From assembly GCA_963799045.1 (NCBI GenBank), contig CAWCVN010000003.1:1-64000 (forward strand): a stretch of 64,000 nucleotides of DNA, written 5' to 3'. The position numbers and the translations under genes were made by a program. Source of the DNA: DASRSS01 sp963799045 (GTDB lineage Bacteria; Actinomycetota; Actinomycetes; Mycobacteriales; Jatrophihabitantaceae). Shown piece after piece: positions 8,228 through 16,173 of this stretch (position 1 is its first letter; each line of letters begins with the position of its first letter). The notes below the pieces were generated by a model. It was not told where the DNA came from and did not search any database. It saw only the letters and a program-made list of their open reading frames with translations.

Positions 8228-9099
8228 ACACCGAGTTGTTCAGTGCGCAACGGCCAGTCGTGGTCGGCCTGGACGGATCACCGAGTTCGCTCGCCGCACT
8301 GACCTGGGCCGACGACCAGGCCCGGCGGATGGGCGCACCGCTTCGCGTCGTCGTCGCGCTCCATGCCGCTGAGCTGGACCTCGCTCCGGGCGATCCGATC
8401 ATCGCGGTGCCCCCGAGGACCGCTGAAGTGATTGATCTCGCGCTCTACGGCGCGCTCGGCGAGCGCGCGTCGGAGGCCTCGGTGGAGTACTCCTCACTGG
8501 AGCCGGCAGATGCATTGCTCGAACACAGTCGCCACGCGGAACTGCTGGTGATCGGCGCGCACAGCAGCGCCGGCCTGCCCGGCCTCTGGCGCGGCTCGAT
8601 CCCCGAGGTGCTGATCTGCCGGGCCCCCTGCGCAGTCGCAGTAGTAGGCGAGGGCGTCCGGACAACGACGCAGGACGCGGTTGTCGGGGTGGACGGCTCC
8701 GCGCACGGCACCGAGGCCCTTCGCTGGGCACTTGACCACGCCCGTCGGGTCGCCGGTGCCATCCGTGCCGTCACGGTCTGCACCGCGACTCCGGGTCCCA
8801 TCCCCCGCTTGGGCGGCGAGCCGCCCCGTTGCGCGGATGCGGCTCAGGTGCTCGCCGACGCGGTCGCCGCGGCCGCCCCGGACGACGCTGAGCAGTCGGC
8901 GTTGGACAGGCTCGTGGTGGCGGGCAAGCCTGCGCGGGTACTGGTCGAGCTCGCCGCCGAGTCCGGCCTGCTCGTGGTCGGCCGCCGCGGCACCGGACTG
9001 CGCACCGAGCACCCGCTCGGATCGGTAAGCCTGGCCTGCCTGCGCCACGCCGACGTTCCCGTAGTGGTCGTCAAGACTCCCGAGCCCCTGACGGTCTGA
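8224..9099 (+). CDS. tandem universal stress protein (two UspA domains)
   Basis: A 291-residue cytoplasmic protein with two UspA domains, about 1-145 and 150-288. Domain 1 opens with VVVGLDGSPSSLAALTWA and domain 2 with AVVGVDGSAHGTEALRWA. Domain 2 keeps the ATP-binding loop GRRGTGLRTEHPLGSVS; domain 1 has a degenerate version (GAHSSAGLPGLWRGSIPEVL), so only one site may bind ATP. Its ATG overlaps the ATPase stop, so the two are translationally coupled. Tandem USPs of this kind are typical of actinobacterial dormancy regulons. Confidence 0.9.
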   Translation: MNTELFSAQRPVVVGLDGSPSSLAALTWADDQARRMGAPLRVVVALHAAELDLAPGDPIIAVPPRTAEVIDLALYGALGERASEASVEYSSLEPADALLEHSRHAELLVIGAHSSAGLPGLWRGSIPEVLICRAPCAVAVVGEGVRTTTQDAVVGVDGSAHGTEALRWALDHARRVAGAIRAVTVCTATPGPIPRLGGEPPRCADAAQVLADAVAAAAPDDAEQSALDRLVVAGKPARVLVELAAESGLLVVGRRGTGLRTEHPLGSVSLACLRHADVPVVVVKTPEPLTV

Positions 9100-9117
9100 C
9101 GCGAGCCGAGGTAACCG

Positions 9118-9729
9118 TTGAACGTGATCGCGCGGACACGCTGGCGTTGGGCCACCCGATCGGCAGGCGCAACTGTGCTCGTGGGGGCAGCTGTGGCGCT
9201 GCTGCTCAGCACGCGTACGTCGGTCGACGGCTCGCCCGCAGCCGCCTGCGGATCGGGGTGGGACGTCATCGCCGGGCGCTCCGGGTGGCGGCAGTGGCTG
9301 GCCGCCGACCTCGCCGACCCGCGCTCGCCGACGCGGCTGGTCCGGACCGAGTCATGCCCCGCAACGGTCAACACCCACATCGTGATCGCGCTGTCGCTGG
9401 CGGGCGTGGCACTCATACTGATCGCCACCGGCGAGTACCTGGCCCGGCAGCTACCCGGCTCGCAGGGGCCGGGCGCCAACCGGCGTCAACTGCGCCGGTT
9501 CGGCGCTGTGACCGCTGGCCTGGGCTCGGTGTTGACGGTCCTCGGCCTCGCCGGGCTTCTGGTACTGCTCGCGAACCCCGACTCACCGTTGTTCCTCTAC
9601 GCGAGTCGACCGGTCGTCCTGTTCTGTGGTCTGTTGCTGCTGCTGCCCGCGCTGGTTCTGGTCGCGCTGGGCAGGGCGACCAAGATGCTCGCGGATCATC
9701 TGGACGAGGTGCGTCGTGAACCGTCGTGA
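9118..9729 (+). CDS. four-TM membrane protein of unknown function
   Basis: A 203-residue protein read from TTG 9118, chosen because GAGG lies 6 nt upstream; a GTG at 9124 is the alternative. Hydrophobic segments lie near residues 18-32, 88-106, 135-155 and 163-185. The loop after the first TM is about 55 residues and has two Cys (AACGSGWD and RTESCPAT), which fits an extracytoplasmic disulfide. I recognise no family. It lies 18 bp after the USP gene and overlaps the SagB-like gene by 14 bp, so it belongs to the same operon and may be the membrane partner of that exported enzyme. Confidence 0.6.
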   Translation: MNVIARTRWRWATRSAGATVLVGAAVALLLSTRTSVDGSPAAACGSGWDVIAGRSGWRQWLAADLADPRSPTRLVRTESCPATVNTHIVIALSLAGVALILIATGEYLARQLPGSQGPGANRRQLRRFGAVTAGLGSVLTVLGLAGLLVLLANPDSPLFLYASRPVVLFCGLLLLLPALVLVALGRATKMLADHLDEVRREPS

Positions 9730-10393
9730 GCTGCTGATCGTGCTCGCCGCGTCCGCCGGCCTCGCCGGCTGCGCGCGCCGTGCACCGGAATGGGCGCGCG
9801 CAGCCGGATATCCGACACGGGTAGCACTTCCGGCACCGAACAGAGACGGCGGCGTGCCCCTCGAGCAGGCGATATCCCGCCGCCGATCGCTGCGCAGCTT
9901 CCGCGCGGACCCGCTGCCGGCGTCGGTCGTCGGACAACTGTTGTGGGCCGGCCAGGGCGTCACCGACGCAGACGGCAAGCGAGCGGCACCCTCGGCCGGC
10001 GCGCTCTACCCGCTGGAGCTCTACGTCGCGACGGCGGACGAGGTGATGCACTATCTGCCGACGCCCCACCACCTCGAGGTCCGCGCGACGGCGGACCTAC
10101 GACCGAACCTGCGCGCCGCGGCGCACGGCCAGCAAGCCGTCGGCGAAGCTCCCGCCGTCATCGTGGTGGCCGCGGTTCCGAGTCGGACCAGCCGCCGCTA
10201 CGGCGGGATGGCGAGTTCGTTCGTCGACCGCGAGGCTGGTCACGCGGCTCAGAACATTCTGCTGCAGGCCGCCGCGTACGGGCTGGCCGCAGTCCCTGTC
10301 GGCAGCGTGGACGGCTCCCTGGTGGCGCGGATCCTCTCGCTGCCCGGCGATCAGCGTGTCATCTACCTGATCCCTGTCGGGCGGCCCTCCTGA
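9716..10393 (+). CDS. exported SagB-type nitroreductase-like lipoprotein
   Basis: A 225-residue protein starting at GTG 9716, inside the previous gene. The N-terminus MNRRELLIVLAASAGLAGC combines a twin-arginine with a lipobox (LAGC), so it is probably a Tat-exported lipoprotein. The body is the SagB/ThcOx branch of the FMN nitroreductase fold: SRRRSLRSF, then LLWAGQGVTDADGKRAAPSAGALYP and a C-terminal AAAYGLAAVPVGSV. Typical SagB enzymes are cytoplasmic azoline oxidases, so export is unusual; the Tat pathway would suit a folded flavoprotein. No McbC or YcaO-type RiPP genes are nearby, so a redox role in stress is more likely than peptide maturation. Confidence 0.75.
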   Translation: MNRRELLIVLAASAGLAGCARRAPEWARAAGYPTRVALPAPNRDGGVPLEQAISRRRSLRSFRADPLPASVVGQLLWAGQGVTDADGKRAAPSAGALYPLELYVATADEVMHYLPTPHHLEVRATADLRPNLRAAAHGQQAVGEAPAVIVVAAVPSRTSRRYGGMASSFVDREAGHAAQNILLQAAAYGLAAVPVGSVDGSLVARILSLPGDQRVIYLIPVGRPS

Positions 10394-10396
10394 CGA

Positions 10397-11887
10397 TCAG
10401 GGCGTATCGGCGATGCGGATCAGGCCGGTCAGGGTGGCGATGTACGCGGTGCCGTCGGGGCCGAGGTAGATGGCCGCGTAGTGGTTGTTGAACGTGGTCC
10501 CGGTACCGGTCAGCTGCTTGTACACCGTCGCTCCGGTGCGCACGTCGATCGCGGTGAAGTACCACTCGTCGATGCCGAGGTTGTTCTTCGGCTTCGTGTA
10601 GACGTAGAGCAGCCCGGAGGCCAGCGACACCTTCGGCACCGAGGTCGGCGCGGTCTCCTGGCTGGTCCACAACACCCGGCACGCACCGTCGCGGACGGCA
10701 ACGCGCGCGATGCCCGGAGCGGTCGTCCGGCCCAGCAGGGTCGACTGCGGCCCCTGGTAGCCGTAGTTGTTCTCGACGATCACCGAGTCACCGACCGCGA
10801 CGATCGAGTTCTCGGTGTCGCTCTGCCCCGCCGCGAACACCGGCGCCTGGCAGATCTCCCGACCGGTGTTGCGGTCGTAGAAGATGACGTGCATCCGCGG
10901 GTCGGCATTGTCGGTGATGGCGACCATGTCGGAGCCGACGAGCGTCGGCGTCGTGCCCGAACCCTGCGAGAGTTGGCCGGGCTTCTGCCGCGTCCCCCGG
11001 TCGTAGGCGCGCCGCCAACTCACCACCGGCGCACCCGTCACCGGGTCGGCGTCGAAGCGGTACATCGCGTGGTCGGAGACGATGTAGACCCCACCCGTCT
11101 CGTCGGAGGCGAACGAGTTGACGATCTTCTCGCCGGCCAGCGCCACCGTCCGCACCGCGCCGGTCGACGACGCGATCGTGCCGACGACTCCGCCCTGGGT
11201 GACGAACCAGATCCGCCCGGCCCAGTCCGGCAGCAACGCGATCAGGCAGTCGCCCGAAGCCATGTCCCCGCTGAGGTCATAGGTGCGCTGCAACGCGAAC
11301 GAGTTGCCCCCCGACTCCGCGACCACCTGTACCCGCTTGTCCGTGGTCGCAATGACCGCGCGGCCCCGCTCGTCGAGGTAGAAGTAGGCGCCGCCACACA
11401 CGTCGCTGAGCGGGTTGGCACCGGAGAGCAGGTTGCGGTTCGGCAGCCGGTAGCTGCCGAGCACATCGAGGCTGGTGGGGTCGATCAGCTTGAGCACCGG
11501 CCCGATGAGGTCCGGGCACAACCCGACGATGCGCCCCTGCGAGTCGAAGGTGATGGTCGCGCACTCGGTGATCCCGTACAGGCGCGAGCGCACGCTCGGG
11601 TGCGCCCCGACCGGCCCGGGGCCGTCATAGGCGTCGGAGGCGTACGCGTCGTCGTGCATGTTGCTTAACCCGTTGGGGGCCAGGTAGGGGTTCTGCGGCA
11701 CGTTCGCCGGTGGCAGCGGCGCAGCGGCCGACGGCGCGCCGACGTAGTGCGGCGCGATCAGCACACCGGGCCCCGGAAGGATCGGTACCCCGGCACCGGC
11801 GGGAGCGGCCGTGCCGGTTGCGGTCAGCACAGCGATCGTGGCGGCTGCGCCGAGACGAAGCGCGCGGCGTGTCCATCTGTAACCCAT
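10397..11887 (-). CDS. secreted beta-propeller protein
   Basis: A 496-residue protein with a clear Sec signal (RRALRLGAAATIAVLTATGTAAPAGA in two adjoining parts, cleavage near residue 32). The mature part has repeated blade-like strands with DxxTG turns, such as DPTSLDVLGSYR, DADPVTGAPV, DRNTGREI and DVRTGATV, as in PQQ-like or quinoprotein-like propellers, but no clear cofactor residues. It runs convergent with the SagB gene (3-bp gap) and divergent from the TetR gene at 11923. Substrate and role are unknown. Confidence 0.65.
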   Translation of the reverse strand: MGYRWTRRALRLGAAATIAVLTATGTAAPAGAGVPILPGPGVLIAPHYVGAPSAAAPLPPANVPQNPYLAPNGLSNMHDDAYASDAYDGPGPVGAHPSVRSRLYGITECATITFDSQGRIVGLCPDLIGPVLKLIDPTSLDVLGSYRLPNRNLLSGANPLSDVCGGAYFYLDERGRAVIATTDKRVQVVAESGGNSFALQRTYDLSGDMASGDCLIALLPDWAGRIWFVTQGGVVGTIASSTGAVRTVALAGEKIVNSFASDETGGVYIVSDHAMYRFDADPVTGAPVVSWRRAYDRGTRQKPGQLSQGSGTTPTLVGSDMVAITDNADPRMHVIFYDRNTGREICQAPVFAAGQSDTENSIVAVGDSVIVENNYGYQGPQSTLLGRTTAPGIARVAVRDGACRVLWTSQETAPTSVPKVSLASGLLYVYTKPKNNLGIDEWYFTAIDVRTGATVYKQLTGTGTTFNNHYAAIYLGPDGTAYIATLTGLIRIADTP

Positions 11888-11912
11888 GGGTTACATGTAG
11901 TCGACCGACTAC
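11879..11912. promoter_or_regulatory. two palindromes between divergent propeller and TetR genes
   Basis: GTAACCCATGGGTTAC (11879-11894) is a perfect 16-bp palindrome that spans the start codon of the propeller gene. GTAGTCG-AC-CGACTAC (11897-11912) is a second perfect inverted repeat. Its right end overlaps a -10-like TACAGT (11910-11915), 7 nt before the TetR start at 11923. The second is the better candidate for the TetR operator and could control both genes. Confidence 0.6.
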
Positions 11913-11922
11913 AGTGCTGTCA

Positions 11923-12555
11923 ATGCGAAGCAACTCCCGCGCCGCCTCCGCGCCGCCGCACGGGCGCGAGGCCGTCATGGCCGCGATCGTCGCCGCGGCC
12001 GCAGAGCTGCTCGTCGACCAGAGCCCCCGCGACGTGACCGTGCGCGAGGTCGCGGAGCGCGCGGGCGTCAACCACGCACTGGTACACCGCCACTTCGGCA
12101 CCAAGGAGGAGCTGCTGCGCGCGGTCCTCGCCAACCGCTCTGATGCGTTCGCCCGCGACGCCGGAACGCTGACCGGCACCGAGCCCGAGGAGATGATCGC
12201 CCTGCTCGAGTCGCATGCGGACTACTGGCGCATCCTCGCGCGCTTCGTGCTCGACGCCCCCGACCTGCTCGCCGACAGCCGGCCGACGGCCGCGCCGACG
12301 ATCCTGGCGATGGTCGGCGGGACGCGGCCGAACCAGCAAGCCCGGGTGTCCGCGACCGTGGCCGGGGCGCTGGCGCTCGGCTGGGCCGTGTTCGGCCCGC
12401 ACCTGGACCAGGTGCTCGGTGGCCCCGATCCGACACGGGTGCGCGCGGCGCTCGCTCGCACGGTCCGGGCGGTACTCGCCGGCGAGGTCGATGGCCCGGC
12501 CACCGCGCGGAAGCGCCGTTCAGCCACTGGGGCGACCGCGCGACGGCGCGGTTGA
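11923..12555 (+). CDS. TetR family transcriptional regulator
   Basis: A 210-residue regulator. The helix-turn-helix covers residues about 15-60: AAIVAAAAELLVDQSPRDVT, then VREVAERAGVNHALVHRHFG and TKEELLRAVL. The C-terminal domain is not diagnostic, and a basic tail (ARKRRSATGATARRRG) ends the protein. No Shine-Dalgarno is seen; TACAGT lies 7 nt upstream, so the mRNA is probably leaderless. It is divergent from the secreted propeller gene with shared palindromes, so autoregulation and control of that gene are likely. Its 3' end faces the tadC stop across 21 bp. Confidence 0.85.
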   Translation: MRSNSRAASAPPHGREAVMAAIVAAAAELLVDQSPRDVTVREVAERAGVNHALVHRHFGTKEELLRAVLANRSDAFARDAGTLTGTEPEEMIALLESHADYWRILARFVLDAPDLLADSRPTAAPTILAMVGGTRPNQQARVSATVAGALALGWAVFGPHLDQVLGGPDPTRVRAALARTVRAVLAGEVDGPATARKRRSATGATARRRG

Positions 12556-12576
12556 CCGGACCCCAGGGCAGTTCGC

Positions 12577-13287
12577 TCAGCGCCCCGGCAGCACGTCGCG
12601 TGCGATGCCCACCACGGTGGGCACGATCCCGAGGCAGACGAACGCGGGCAGGAAGCACGCACCCAGCGGCGCCAGGACCAGCACGCCCGTGCGCCCGGCC
12701 CGGGACAGCGCGGCGGCACGGATCTCGGCGCGGACGTCGACGGCGAGCTGGGTCAACGCCTGGGCGAGCCGGGCGCCGCTGTCCGCGCTCCGGCGCGCCG
12801 CCGCCGCGACCGGCGCGAGGGTCCGCTCCTCGGCCAACACCGACCACGCCTGCTCCGGTTCGGCCCCGAGCGCGAGCAGTCCGGCGGCCCGCTCCCACCG
12901 CCGCGCCAGCGGCACCGGCAGCACCGGCGCAGTGAGAGCGAACGCCGCCGCGACCGTCTGACCGGCCCGCAGCGCCGCCGCCGTGAGGTCGAGCGCGACC
13001 GGCACGCAGCGGTCCGGCGGACCGGAGGCGGGGCGCGCAGCCAGCCGCCGCGTGAGCGCCGCCGCCGCGGGTGCGAGCACCCCCGCGGCCGGCAGCGCCG
13101 CGGTCGACCCGGTCAGCAGTAGGCAGCAGGTCGCGACGCCCATTGCAGCCAGCGTGGCCAGTGCGCGCGGCGGCAACGGCGCGCGGGGCCGCCCGCCCGG
13201 CCGTGCGTGGCGAGGCGCCCGCGACGTCCTCGCCCGGCCCCCCACCGCCAACGCGGCGGCGAGCGCGAGCCAGGTCAGCGGCGGCAT
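12577..13287 (-). CDS. tadC: TadC-like type II/IV secretion inner-membrane protein
   Basis: A 236-residue membrane protein of the T2SSF family (Rv3657c type). It has two N-terminal hydrophobic segments, a cytoplasmic four-helix domain (LDLTAAALRAGQTVAAAFAL and ARRSADSGARLAQALTQLA) and a C-terminal TM pair (LVLAPLGACFLPAFVCLGIV). Its ATG overlaps the tadB stop (TGATG). TadB and TadC form the membrane platform that the TadA ATPase drives to assemble Flp-type pili. It is the last gene of this operon here; the pilin-like genes that normally follow are displaced. Confidence 0.8.
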   Translation of the reverse strand: MPPLTWLALAAALAVGGRARTSRAPRHARPGGRPRAPLPPRALATLAAMGVATCCLLLTGSTAALPAAGVLAPAAAALTRRLAARPASGPPDRCVPVALDLTAAALRAGQTVAAAFALTAPVLPVPLARRWERAAGLLALGAEPEQAWSVLAEERTLAPVAAAARRSADSGARLAQALTQLAVDVRAEIRAAALSRAGRTGVLVLAPLGACFLPAFVCLGIVPTVVGIARDVLPGR

Positions 13288-14126
13288 CAGGTCCGCTCCG
13301 CGGCGCGGACGAGCCACTGCGTCCAGGCGAAGCCGGCCGCGTCGAGCACCAGCCCGAGGCAGCAGACGAGCCGCCCGGCACCCGGGCCGGTCAGGAACGC
13401 CGATGGCCGGGCTCCCATCGCGGCACCGAGCAGCAGCCCGAGCAATGGCAACCCCGCGAGCAGCGCGGCGCTCGCCCGCGCCCCGGCCACGGCACCGGCC
13501 ACCGCCCGGCCGGTGTCCGCGCGCGCGACCAGGTCGTGGGCCACGCCGTCGAGCGTGTCCGCCAGCGGCGCGCCCACCCGGTCGGCCACCCGCCACGCAT
13601 GTGCCAGCACCGCCAGCCGCGGGCTGTGCGCCTGCGCCAGCGCCTCGGCCACCCTGCCGTCACCCGCCGCGGCCGCGGCGCGGACGAAGTCGGGTTCGTA
13701 GGGTCCGGCGGCCGCGGCGGCCCCGGCCAAGGCCGCCGACACCCCCGCTCCGGCGCGCAGGTCGGCGATCAGCACCCGCAGGGCGGTGAGCAGTCGCCAT
13801 TCGGCGTCGCGCTCCCGGCGCGCTGCCGCCGCCTGACGGACCAGCACCAGCACGGTCATGGACACCGCGGCCGCACCGACCGCGAGCGCGGGGCCGGCGG
13901 CACGGCCGAGCACCAGCAGGCCGCCGGCCGCGACGAGCGCCCCGGCGCGGCGCAGGCGGCGCGTGCTCGCCGCGCCGGGCCGCTGCCGGCCGGGCGGGCG
14001 CGGTGCGGTCCCGGCCAGCGCCCGAGCGCGCACCGCCGCCGAAGACGGCAGCGGCACCAGTGCCAGGCCGAGCGCACAGCCGAGCCAACCGAGCCAACCG
14101 GGCCAGCCGGGCCAGGCAGCGGTCAT
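13287..14126 (-). CDS. tadB: TadB-like type II/IV secretion inner-membrane protein
   Basis: A 279-residue protein starting at ATG 14124-14126, which overlaps the tadA stop (ATGA). An N-terminal TM segment is followed by a linker, a TM pair (LVAAGGLLVLGRAAGPALAV) and the T2SSF cytoplasmic domain (LRVLIADLRAGAGVSAALAG ... ADRVGAPLADTLDGVAHDL), then C-terminal TM segments. It corresponds to Rv3658c and pairs with TadC as platform for the pilus ATPase. Very Ala/Arg-rich composition, as usual in this locus. Confidence 0.8.
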   Translation of the reverse strand: MTAAWPGWPGWLGWLGCALGLALVPLPSSAAVRARALAGTAPRPPGRQRPGAASTRRLRRAGALVAAGGLLVLGRAAGPALAVGAAAVSMTVLVLVRQAAAARRERDAEWRLLTALRVLIADLRAGAGVSAALAGAAAAAGPYEPDFVRAAAAAGDGRVAEALAQAHSPRLAVLAHAWRVADRVGAPLADTLDGVAHDLVARADTGRAVAGAVAGARASAALLAGLPLLGLLLGAAMGARPSAFLTGPGAGRLVCCLGLVLDAAGFAWTQWLVRAAERT

Positions 14127-15310
14127 CCGGCACCGTCCGCCGCCGGGTCGAGAGCGACACCCCGTGCGGCCAGCAGCTCGGCGAAGCGCGCTGCGGCCGG
14201 ACCCGGACCGCCCTCGCGGGACCACACAGTCGACACCTCCAGCTCGGCACCGGGCTGGGTGAGCAGGGCGAGTTCGACCACCACCCGGCGCCCGCGCTCG
14301 CGGCGCAGGTGGACAACCAGTTGCAGGCCGCTGGACACGAGCGGCCCGACGGCGGCGGGCGACAGACCACCCAGCACACCCAGCGCGGTCAGCCGCGCCG
14401 GGACGTCGGCTGCGGAGTTGGCGTGCACGGTCGCCGCACCGCCCTCGTGCCCGGTGTTGAGTGCGACCAGCAGTTCGACCATCTCCGCGCCGCGGAACTC
14501 ACCGACGACAAGCCGGTCCGGCCGCATCCGCAGCGCCTGGCGGACCAGCTCGCGGACCCCGACGGCGCCGGCGCCCTCCACATTCGCCGGGCGGGTGACC
14601 AGCCGCACCACGTGCGGGTGGGCGATCACCAGCTCGGCGGCGTCCTCGATCACCACCAGCCGTTGCGACGGCACCACCTCACCGAGCAGAGCACCCAGCA
14701 GCGTGGTCTTGCCGGTGCCGGTGCCGCCGCTGAGCAGGATCGCCAGCCGGGCCCGCACCGCAGCGCGCAGCAGCGCCGCCGCGGGCGGGGCGAGCGCGCC
14801 GTCGCGCACCAGGCCGGCGAGCTCGAACCGGCGCCGGGCCAGCACGCGCAGCGACAGCGCGGTGGCGGGGACCAGCGGCGGCAGCACCGCGTGCAGTCGG
14901 GTGCCGTCGGGCAGCGTCGCGTCGGCGAACGGGCAGGCGTCGTCGAGCCGCCGCCCCGCCGCGGCCACCAGCCGCTGCGCCAGGCGGCGCACGGCTGCCT
15001 CGTCGGGGAACCGGACCGACACCGGCTCGACGCCCGCGCCGCGATCGATCCACACCGCGTCGGGCGCGGTGACGAGCACATCGGTGACGCCGGGCAGGGC
15101 CAGCAGCGGTTCGAGCGGCCCCGCGCCGGTGAGCTCGGCGCTGACCTGCGCCCGCAGCGCCGCGAACACGACGTCGTCCACGACGCCGGTCTCCCCGCGC
15201 ACGGCGGAGTCCAGCTCGAACCGGTCTACCCCGCCGGCGGCACCCGATCGGGCGAGCCGGTCGCGCACGCGCTCGATCAACGCCGCGTCGCCGCCGGCCG
15301 GCGAGTTCAC
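14123..15310 (-). CDS. tadA: TadA-like pilus assembly/secretion ATPase
   Basis: A 395-residue ATPase of the GSPII_E/VirB11 family (Rv3659c type). Walker A is GGTGTGKTTLLGALLGE; the Asp-box and Walker B region is LRMRPDRLVVGEFRGAEMVE; the His-box follows in NTGHEGGAATVHANSA. The N-terminal domain carries RxRDRLAxSG-type helices. GTG 15308-15310 is chosen because it overlaps the ssd stop (GTGA), as the other genes of the operon overlap. It powers pilus extension from the cytoplasmic face of the membrane. Confidence 0.88.
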   Translation of the reverse strand: MNSPAGGDAALIERVRDRLARSGAAGGVDRFELDSAVRGETGVVDDVVFAALRAQVSAELTGAGPLEPLLALPGVTDVLVTAPDAVWIDRGAGVEPVSVRFPDEAAVRRLAQRLVAAAGRRLDDACPFADATLPDGTRLHAVLPPLVPATALSLRVLARRRFELAGLVRDGALAPPAAALLRAAVRARLAILLSGGTGTGKTTLLGALLGEVVPSQRLVVIEDAAELVIAHPHVVRLVTRPANVEGAGAVGVRELVRQALRMRPDRLVVGEFRGAEMVELLVALNTGHEGGAATVHANSAADVPARLTALGVLGGLSPAAVGPLVSSGLQLVVHLRRERGRRVVVELALLTQPGAELEVSTVWSREGGPGPAAARFAELLAARGVALDPAADGAG

Positions 15311-16116
15311 CACACCCACCCGTCGACCAGGACCTCGCCGTCGCCGGAGCCGTCCGCCGCACCAGCAGCGGCGCTGTCGAAGGCGGCGCTGTCGAAGGCG
15401 GCGCTGTCGGCGGCTGCCGCCCGCAGCCCGTCGAGCACCCCGGATGCGGCCCGGGTCAGCAGCCGCGGCGGACGCCGGGCGGCCAGGCTCAGCGGACGCG
15501 CCGCGGGCGGCAGCGTGCCGAGCACGGGACGCGCCAACACCGCCGCGGCGTCGGCGGCCGGCACGTCACCGGCCCGCAGCAGCACACCGAGCGGCACGGC
15601 GGGCAGCCCGGCCAGCACGGCGCGGGCAGCGGTCAGCGCGGCTATGCGCGCGGTGACGATCACAACGACCAGGTCGCAGGCGGGCAGCGCGGCCGCCCGT
15701 GGCGGCGTCGAGGCCCGGGGCAGGTCCACGACCACCGGCCCGAGCCGGACAGCGGCGGCGAGCACCGCGGGCACCCCGGCCGCCGGCGGCGAGCGGTCGG
15801 CGGCGAGCACCGGCACGCCGCGCCAGCGAGGCAGACCGTCGCGCAGCACGTCCGGCTCGACCTGTCCCCCGTCCAGCCGCACCCGGGACCACCGCGCACC
15901 CGCCACGTTCTCGACGCCGAGCAGCACGTCGAGTCCACCGCCCAGTTCGTCGAGGTCGACCAGCGTCGCGGTCGCCGTCAGCGCGAGCACCGCGGCGAAC
16001 GTCGACGCGCCGGCACCCCCGCTGCCCCCGACCACACCGATGCACACCCGCACCGGGCCGAGCCAACAGCCCCGCGCACGGCCGGCCAAGACCGGCGGCG
16101 GATCTGTGGACGACAC
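15307..16116 (-). CDS. ssd: septum-site-determining/TadZ-like protein (Ssd)
   Basis: A 269-residue ParA/MinD-like protein (Rv3660c position). A deviant Walker A, GGSGGAGASTFAAVLA, lies near residue 30 and a switch-like VDLDELGGGLDVLLG follows. Related proteins also have an N-terminal receiver-like domain; it is missing here unless a start lies further upstream. The C-terminus holds three DSAAF-type units encoded by a 15-bp tandem repeat (15377-15410), then GSGDGEVLVDGWVW. First gene of the ssd-tadA-tadB-tadC operon; TadZ-type proteins place the pilus machine at the cell pole. Confidence 0.75.
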   Translation of the reverse strand: MSSTDPPPVLAGRARGCWLGPVRVCIGVVGGSGGAGASTFAAVLALTATATLVDLDELGGGLDVLLGVENVAGARWSRVRLDGGQVEPDVLRDGLPRWRGVPVLAADRSPPAAGVPAVLAAAVRLGPVVVDLPRASTPPRAAALPACDLVVVIVTARIAALTAARAVLAGLPAVPLGVLLRAGDVPAADAAAVLARPVLGTLPPAARPLSLAARRPPRLLTRAASGVLDGLRAAAADSAAFDSAAFDSAAAGAADGSGDGEVLVDGWVW

Positions 16117-16161
16117 CCGGCGCTATGCACAAGCTTGCGCGCCGCTGTCCCCGCCGGTCCG

Positions 16162-16167
16162 TATTCT
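16162..16167 (+). promoter_or_regulatory. -10 box for a leaderless HAD phosphatase mRNA
   Basis: TATTCT lies 6 nt before the GTG start at 16174, and no Shine-Dalgarno is present. The spacing fits transcription starting at or next to the start codon. It faces the divergent ssd start at 16116. Confidence 0.5.
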
Positions 16168-16173
16168 CGCGTC

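Noticed and set aside
15377..15410. 15-bp tandem repeat at the end of ssd
   Set aside because: Encodes a short DSAAF repeat in a low-complexity linker; in frame and unlikely to be more than replication slippage.
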